A DNA stretch of 64,000 bases, from the NCBI RefSeq assembly GCF_051106095.1, contig NC_135786.1:27555001-27619000 (forward strand), written 5' to 3'. This stretch comes from Pogona vitticeps. Lineage: Eukaryota > Chordata > Lepidosauria > Squamata > Agamidae. Shown here piece by piece: positions 58,701-64,000 of the stretch (positions are counted from its first letter, which is position 1; each line of letters begins with the position of its first letter). A model generated the notes under the pieces. It was not told the DNA's origin, did not search any database, and saw only the letters and a program-made list of their open reading frames with translations. The translations under genes and the position numbers were made by a program.

Positions 58701-59884
58701 TCTGCCAGGGTATTTAATTTGCATATATTATTAGGCTTGCCAGTTCTCTTCATGCACAGAAAGAATATGGGAAACCATGAAGGAAGGAGGGGAAATTTAC
58801 CAATCCAGAAAGACATTTTATATCAATGTCCGCTCAGCTGCCTCCCAGTATGCTGTTTTATTGTGTGGACAGATGTTCTTTCTAAACAATAACCTATCTT
58901 CCTTTTTTCCATTTCTCATGCTCAGAGGTTTGCAAACATCATTATTAATTCATTAACTTCAATAAGCAATGATGATCAAAATGTAATTGGATGGATCTAA
59001 GTAAAACAGAAAGACCTCGAAGACCTCTACCAAAAAATGTTCCAAAATAACTCCAGAGTAATTCGGACTTTGGAAAAAGTTACCATCGCTTTTTGTCTTG
59101 CTGAGGAAAAGTTGTCATCTCTCTGTGAGAACTTGCAATGGGTGCTTGGTAAGAAAAAAAAAATCACACATTGGTGGAAATGAAAGTCACATTGGGCCAC
59201 TTCGCCTTTGCTTGCTGGGTGGTTTCAATGGGCCACACACCTCCTGTGCTACTGGGGGAGTCCAAGTCATTCTTCATTCTATTGGGATAACAGCGTGGAT
59301 AAAAGAAGACAGGAGGAGTCAGCTGCATTTTCTTCATCTATTTAATGGGGTTTCTTTTTAGCATCAACACTTACAAGGTGACACTCTTCTACAAGTGCAT
59401 TCTGACACTGCTGGTGGGGTTTGGTGGTTTAACTTTAGGGACACTGACGTGGTAGGCCAGGTCCTTGGCTTGCCTCAGATACCAAGAGGGACATAACATT
59501 TTTGGATTTTTTTTTCATCTTGGGGGCAGTCACTATTTGGCAGGAAGATTTCTTCTTTAAAAGGCCATGCAGGAAGCCTGCTGTTCTTTCCAATCTTTCT
59601 CTCTGTCCTGGCCCTTCTAGTTTTATGGATCAGAAACGGGTGATTCTGTGGCCACAAGACTTCAATGACTTAATGATTTTTGCAACAGGAAAGGCAAGGA
59701 ATCTTCATTTCTAAAGAACATACATTCCTATATCTTCCGGATTTTTCTTCTTTTTTTCCACTTGCACTCACACTGTATGAATGTCAGATTTAGCGATTTT
59801 TAACATAGGTAATAAATTATTGCACATGACATGTAAATATACACCCAAGACTCTTAAAGCCCATTAATGTTTGTTAATTTTAAA
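55718..59884. other. Unassigned 4.2-kb stretch
   Basis: No gene or clear mobile element recognised. A 13-base G run is at about 58515-58527. ORFs of 110-111 codons on opposite strands (58484-58816 and 58557-58892) overlap and look random. Confidence 0.5.
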
Positions 59885-60128
59885 GCAAAGTGTGCTTCTT
59901 ATATACTGCCCCATAGTGCTTCAAGCACTCTCTGGATGGTTTACAAGTTAATTATGCAAGCTACACATTGCTCCCCCCCCCATGACCTGGGTACTCATTT
60001 TACCAACTTTGGAAGGATAAAAGGCTGAGTCAACCTTGAGCCGGCTACCTGAGATTGAACCCCAGGTCATGAGCACAGTTTTGGCTGCAGTACACTAGTT
60101 GAACCACTGTGCCACGAGGCTCTTTCCT
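59885..60128 (-). mobile_element. MIR-like tRNA-SINE with L2-like tail
   Basis: The minus strand reads gagcctcgtggcacagtggt (A box), ggttcaatctcaggtagccg (B box), a core with ggctcaaggttgactcagcc, and a 3' part with atccagagagtgcttgaagc and ggggcagtatataag. The ending matches the L2-type terminus. This is a second tRNA-SINE subfamily, different in head from 16.2 and 52.5 kb. Confidence 0.85.
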
Positions 60129-60139
60129 TATTTGTGGAT

Positions 60140-60236
60140 TCTGTATTTCATTTGATTCCATATGTCTGAAGAAGTGGATGTGATCCATGAAAGCTCATAT
60201 TAACATATAATAGTTAGTCTTTAAGGTGCCACATGG
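60140..60236 (+). mobile_element. Retroelement end with hammerhead-like core
   Basis: ctgaagaagtggatgtgatc, then catgaaagctcatatta and gttagtctttaaggtgccac is a diverged copy of a repeat common in reptiles and turtles. The second half gives the family signature and the first half forms the ribozyme-like fold listed separately. I infer a Penelope-like or related origin. No coding part is present. Confidence 0.6.
60162..60200 (+). ncRNA. Hammerhead-ribozyme-like motif with complete core
   Basis: Layout: ATGT (stem I, 60162-60165), CTGAAGA (60166-60172), one extra A, stem II GTGGAT/ATCCAT with loop GTG (60174-60188), GAA (60189-60191), palindromic AGCT as a two-pair stem III (60192-60195), C at the cleavage position (60196), and ATAT (60197-60200), which pairs with ATGT. 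Every conserved core position of the hammerhead consensus is present. A stem III this short is usually weak alone and works better as a dimer. Confidence 0.6.
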
Positions 60237-60266
60237 TCTCTCTCTCTCTCTCGCTCCCTCTCTCTC
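60237..60266. repeat. (TC)n-rich microsatellite
   Basis: Two TC arrays with a short gctcc interruption, directly after the hammerhead-bearing repeat. Confidence 0.9.
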
Positions 60267-60518
60267 ATTCCTTTTTTCCCTTTGGATTTTGCCTGATATG
60301 CTTGTATAGGCTTACACCACTCCCTTTTTTAAAACTACATATTTAATATGAAAGATCCATGGGGGTGCTTCTTTTCTGAACAGTGACTCTTTGTTCTGTT
60401 CTATGACTGTCCCAGAAATGGACAAATACCCATCATTCAGTCCATAGTTACACATTTGTCTGAAGATGCCGAGTGAAGAACATACACTATTTTAAGGATG
60501 GGTAAGTTTATGCAGTAT

Positions 60519-60608
60519 GTTGAAAATACTCTTTTTAAAAACTACCGTTCCCAGAGTCCTAGAGTTACTGAATGGCCTTTGGCCATAATGGCTGGAGAAT
60601 TCTTAGCA
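60519..60608. mobile_element. Decayed hAT-like MITE
   Basis: gaaaatactctttttaaaaa, then ctaccgttcccagagtccta and later ggccataatggctggagaat resemble the MITEs at 33.8 and 50.2 kb. The right end is not clear. Confidence 0.5.
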
Positions 60609-60718
60609 TTGCACTAAAACTAGAACTAAAACTAAAAGACCAAACTAGAGTTGCAAACTAGTACACTCCTGGATTGCTATGCTCCTTTGGAGGGCTCATC
60701 AGTTGCTCATTCAAGCTA

Positions 60719-60979
60719 CAGTGGACCCTTGACTTACAGACGGCTTGACTTACAGACTTTTTGAGTTACAGACTTCTCTGGCCGCAAAATTTAGGTTTGA
60801 CTTGCAGCCTGAGAATTGACTTACAGACCAGAAAAAAACCAAAATGGAACAAAAACGGCCTGTTACGGGATTAATCGGTTTTCAATGCACTGTAGGTCAA
60901 TGGAGACTTGACTTACAGACTTTTTGACTTGAGAACCGCCTTCCAATATGGATTAAGTTCTCAAGTCAAGACCCCACTG
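60719..60979. mobile_element. MITE with TA target duplication (Tc1/mariner-like)
   Basis: The ends are cagtggacccttgacttaca at the left and, inverted, cagtggggtcttgacttgag at the right. They are flanked by TA at 60717-60718 and 60980-60981, as expected for Tc1/mariner-type insertion. Inside, gacttacagac-like units recur several times. It is 261 bp and non-coding. Confidence 0.8.
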
Positions 60980-61020
60980 TATCGTAGTAAATTACATCAC
61001 ACCAGGACATAATGTTTCAT

Positions 61021-61151
61021 CCATGGTTCCTAAACTTGGATCCCACATATTCTGGGACTACAAGCTGCAGAAGCCCTGACTATGTGCTAACTGTGGGTTT
61101 TGGGAATTGCAAACCAAGAGCATCTGGGAGTCCATATTTGGGAAACAATGG
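61021..61151. mobile_element. hAT-like MITE
   Basis: The left end ccatggttcctaaacttgga mirrors the right end tccatatttgggaaacaatg plus g. Inner parts (tctgggactacaa; ttgcaaaccaagagcatctg) are also inverted partners. Same style as 55582-55717. No TSD found. Confidence 0.75.
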
Positions 61152-61197
61152 CTTAAGCCGTTCATGAGCTGGGTAGAGGAAAATCCTGTACCCATAG

Positions 61198-61274
61198 GCT
61201 GCAGTTCTATGTACACTACCCTGAAAATAATGGTGCTTGCTTCTGAATAGGCACGTATGTACAGGATTGTGCTG
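61198..61274. mobile_element. Small interspersed MITE
   Basis: gctgcagttctatgtacact at the left and gtacaggattgtgctg at the right are diverged inverted ends, with gcttgcttctgaataggcac between. The centre matches the fragment at 31905-31953. Confidence 0.6.
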
Positions 61275-61855
61275 TCCGTCTTTACAATCAACATTCAGAC
61301 TATTTCGTCAGCTATAGATTCAATTAGACTTTCCATATAGGGAGAAAAGCTGTGCATACTGTCATAACCTAAGATTGCAATACTGTCTATTTGGCTGTGA
61401 TTACACATGTCTGGAAGTCTTGCTGCAATGCCCCTTTTCTGACCTTCACATGAACTAAAAGACCAAAAGACAAGCAAGCCTATGCAAGCAATTTTAAGAT
61501 TTTTTTTCCCCCTCCACATCTAAGCATTCAGTGACAGTCAGTTCATCACCCAACATTTGGGTCATGAGGAGAACAATGAAGAGACAAGCTTTTCAGTCTG
61601 GATTGCATTGTCTTTTAATAAAACGTTAAGTTTTGATCTTATAATCCAACCACAATAATGTCTTTGGTATGTTTCAATGAACCTCCCCCTCTCTTTTAAA
61701 CCGTAAGTGCATAAAAAAGCTTGAATAAGTTCATTTCATCCATTTGATGCATTCCATTTCTTTATGTTTCTAATGGTGCAGAAAGAATGCATGTATAGGA
61801 TCCTGTCTGCACACAGAAGATGTTAGGAATAATGAACAACAAACCAGGCTCAAGG

Positions 61856-61878
61856 AGAGAGAGAGAGAGAGGAGAGAT
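61856..61878. repeat. (GA)n microsatellite
   Basis: A short GA array with one interruption. Confidence 0.9.
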
Positions 61879-61917
61879 AACTGTTGATGGATGTTTTGAC
61901 TCTTGATTAGTTATAAT

Positions 61918-62016
61918 CAGAGCTGGGGGACTATACGTTTTTGGACTGCATCTCCCAGGAACCCCAGCCAGCAATTCCAGGAGCTATAGTCCAAAAAAAG
62001 CGATGTTTCCCATCTA
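61918..62016. mobile_element. hAT-like MITE
   Basis: gtttttggactgcatctccc at the left and ggagctatagtccaaaaaaa at the right are inverted partners around a central ccagccagcaattcc. Ends are less certain than the central arms. Confidence 0.6.
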
Positions 62017-64000
62017 TAATATTTGTCTGTTGGGATCCAAATGACAGGAAAGGTGCATGGCATAAAGGGAAAAAAGCAGAACCCCGATGATATTTTCTTC
62101 AGCTGAGCAAAGGGTCAAACTGTCAGAGCATGCGAACCATATTATGAAAGAGACTGCTAGTTATTTGCAGTGATTTGCTGTACACTGCAACTAACTCACA
62201 TGGCCCATCCCCTTTGCCATTTTTTTAAAGTGTTCACCTAGTTTTTTTGGTCAGTTGAGCCCCCTTTTTTTACAGGATTTGAGTCACACTGAACTTCGAG
62301 CAGCCATGCCTTAGCACTGTGTGCAGTTCCTTCATACTATGCATGCTAGTCTGATACTTAGTATTCTCCTGGGGGGGGGAGCCAGATGTGCTGGTGGAGA
62401 GCAGCTATGAAATGTTGCAGGCGCACAAGGATGGATTAGAACTATGTGCACTGCAAGGTAGAAGGGCAACTTGCACATCAAGAAAAAGAAACACATACGT
62501 CATCCAAAAGCGGGGAGGGGACTGATTCGTTTAAAATTTGATAGGCTCATTTAAATGCACAGATCCAAAATGAGATGTGATTTTTATTCAGCAAAGTATA
62601 ATATGTATATCTCACCCAAGTGCTAACAGTGAATAGGTATCTTTAAGGTTCTCTTATTTCCTTCCTTATGGCTTTGTATATTTAAATCAAACTTGGACTA
62701 GACAGCTAGAGGACATCTTCCAAGAAAAAGGGTTCTCTGACAGACCTTCAAGCAGATACCTGTCCTCTGTGAAAGAGGACATGTGAATTGCCTACGACAG
62801 AACTACAGTTTGCACACATGCTGTTTTGCCAACACTCACCTTTTGGTGTTGCAATATGGGAAAATGGAACCTATACGCAACGTATATATCAAAAATTCAT
62901 AGACAGCAGGAAGCAATACTGGTGGGGGGCAAATCACCCTGTGGCTAGTGACATCAAGCAAAGCAAATTCAGAGTGAGGGCATGTTTCCCCAACAATAGC
63001 CTCTCGTATTTTGAAACAGCTTTGACTTGCCTCAGTGAAATCATCTTAAGGACAAATTTGCTATGGCTACTGCTGCAGGCACTCCTAGCAGAATACCAGG
63101 GTTTTTAAAATAATTGTTTATAAGTTGTGGTTTATCTCTAGGAAAAGACCCTTCCAAAATCATCAGCATTATAATCATCTCCACAATGGTGAACACTTAC
63201 ACAGTCCCTCCTTTCTTCCCACGGAGGGAGAAAGACAGAGACAACAAAACAAGGAGAGAGAGAAATCTGATAGGTTGTTTCTCTCCTACACATTTCCTAT
63301 TTAGGATGTTGTCTCATCATTGTTCTACTTTTCAAATTGACAGGTCGAGGATATGTTGTGTTAACAGCCCAGAAACTAAAAAGGTGGCATTCAAGAGGCT
63401 GAATGGGTGGAGCTTTAAGTAGCTTTTCACTCTGTCATTTCTATCTGCTTGGCTTAAGAAATAGATCACTCACCCAGCTGTTTCCTGAAAGTAGGATTTG
63501 TTTAATGGCATAGATCCATCTTTGATGAAGCAGTAGAGAAACTGTGTGAGTTTCACTTGCTAAAGAAAACACAAATAGTGTCAACATTGCCATTTCTTTC
63601 TTTCTGGATATTCTCTGTGGCTGCTGCTAAGTTTGGAAGATGATCACAGAAATGAGTGTAGAAACTAAGGTCAACTGGCCTTAGAACCTGTTTGTGAGTA
63701 ATACAGTAATAAGCTTCTTTGGAAGAAATCCAAAACCATTTTCAAGTCTACACCTGAGCATGATCAGACTGCAGCAGAAAGCAGAGTCTCTTCAAAGCAG
63801 AATAACTTTTCACATGTGTTTTTTTTTAAAAAAACTTGCAACACATTAAACTTTAATACTCCAAAAGTAATGGCATTGAGTGACATCTATTATATGTGCA
63901 GCCAATGTAATGTTGGCTACAGAGAGGAAGTAATTGCCCATCAAAAGAACTTATTATTATTGAAAAGCTTTTCTAAAACACTTAAGGGTATTGGTATCAT
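62017..64000. other. Unassigned DNA to the window end
   Basis: No gene or clear repeat. Two adjacent plus ORFs (62788-63108, 106 codons; 63114-63422, 102 codons) show no known domain and no clear splice context. Confidence 0.5.

Noticed and set aside
62788-63422. Two consecutive 102-106-codon ORFs that could be exons
   Set aside because: No recognised protein and no consistent splice signals. Composition fits random AT-rich sequence.

Overview
This window looks like non-coding (intergenic or intronic) DNA from a squamate reptile, a lizard or snake. I found no host protein-coding exon, rRNA gene or functional tRNA gene that I can defend. The organism call rests on the repeats. There are several BovB (RTE) LINE 3' ends and five copies of a roughly 340-bp tRNA-derived SINE of the Sauria SINE type, whose 3' end shares a motif with the BovB copies here. 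L2-like and CR1 LINE 3' ends, tRNA-headed SINEs with L2-like tails, many hAT-like MITEs and one tyrosine-recombinase retrotransposon fossil are also present. Bases are AT-rich and CpG-poor outside the repeats.

Layout. 1-10 kb: BovB pieces, a Sauria SINE, a head-to-head inverted pair carrying hammerhead-ribozyme-like motifs (4.85-5.07 kb), a second LINE family with a C-terminal C2H2-like motif (6.2-7.0 kb), an L2-like end and a BovB copy with clean target-site duplications (TSDs). 10-20 kb: mostly unassigned DNA with one MITE and one tRNA-SINE. 20-27 kb: a foldback element, two Sauria SINEs and the best preserved L2-like end. 27-36 kb: a palindromic MITE, a 41-bp BovB insertion with TSDs, two large microsatellites that adjoin retroposon ends, and more MITEs and SINEs. 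38-40.3 kb: the DIRS/Ngaro-type fossil. 43-48 kb: old L2-like copies, one of them split by a foldback element, a second large foldback and a CTTT array. 48-54 kb: BovB, a hAT MITE with an 8-bp TSD, a Sauria SINE, the second LINE family again and a CR1 end. 54-64 kb: long unassigned stretches, then a dense cluster of small elements at 60-62 kb, including a second hammerhead-like motif with a complete core and a 261-bp MITE with TA target duplications.

How the parts relate. LINE-SINE pairing is visible directly: Sauria SINE with BovB, and tRNA-SINEs with L2-like tails. The most interesting hidden signals are the hammerhead-like motifs at 4,971-5,013 and 60,162-60,200, the three large foldback elements, and two pairs of unnamed dispersed repeats. 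Coordinates of old, diverged elements are approximate to about 10-30 bases.
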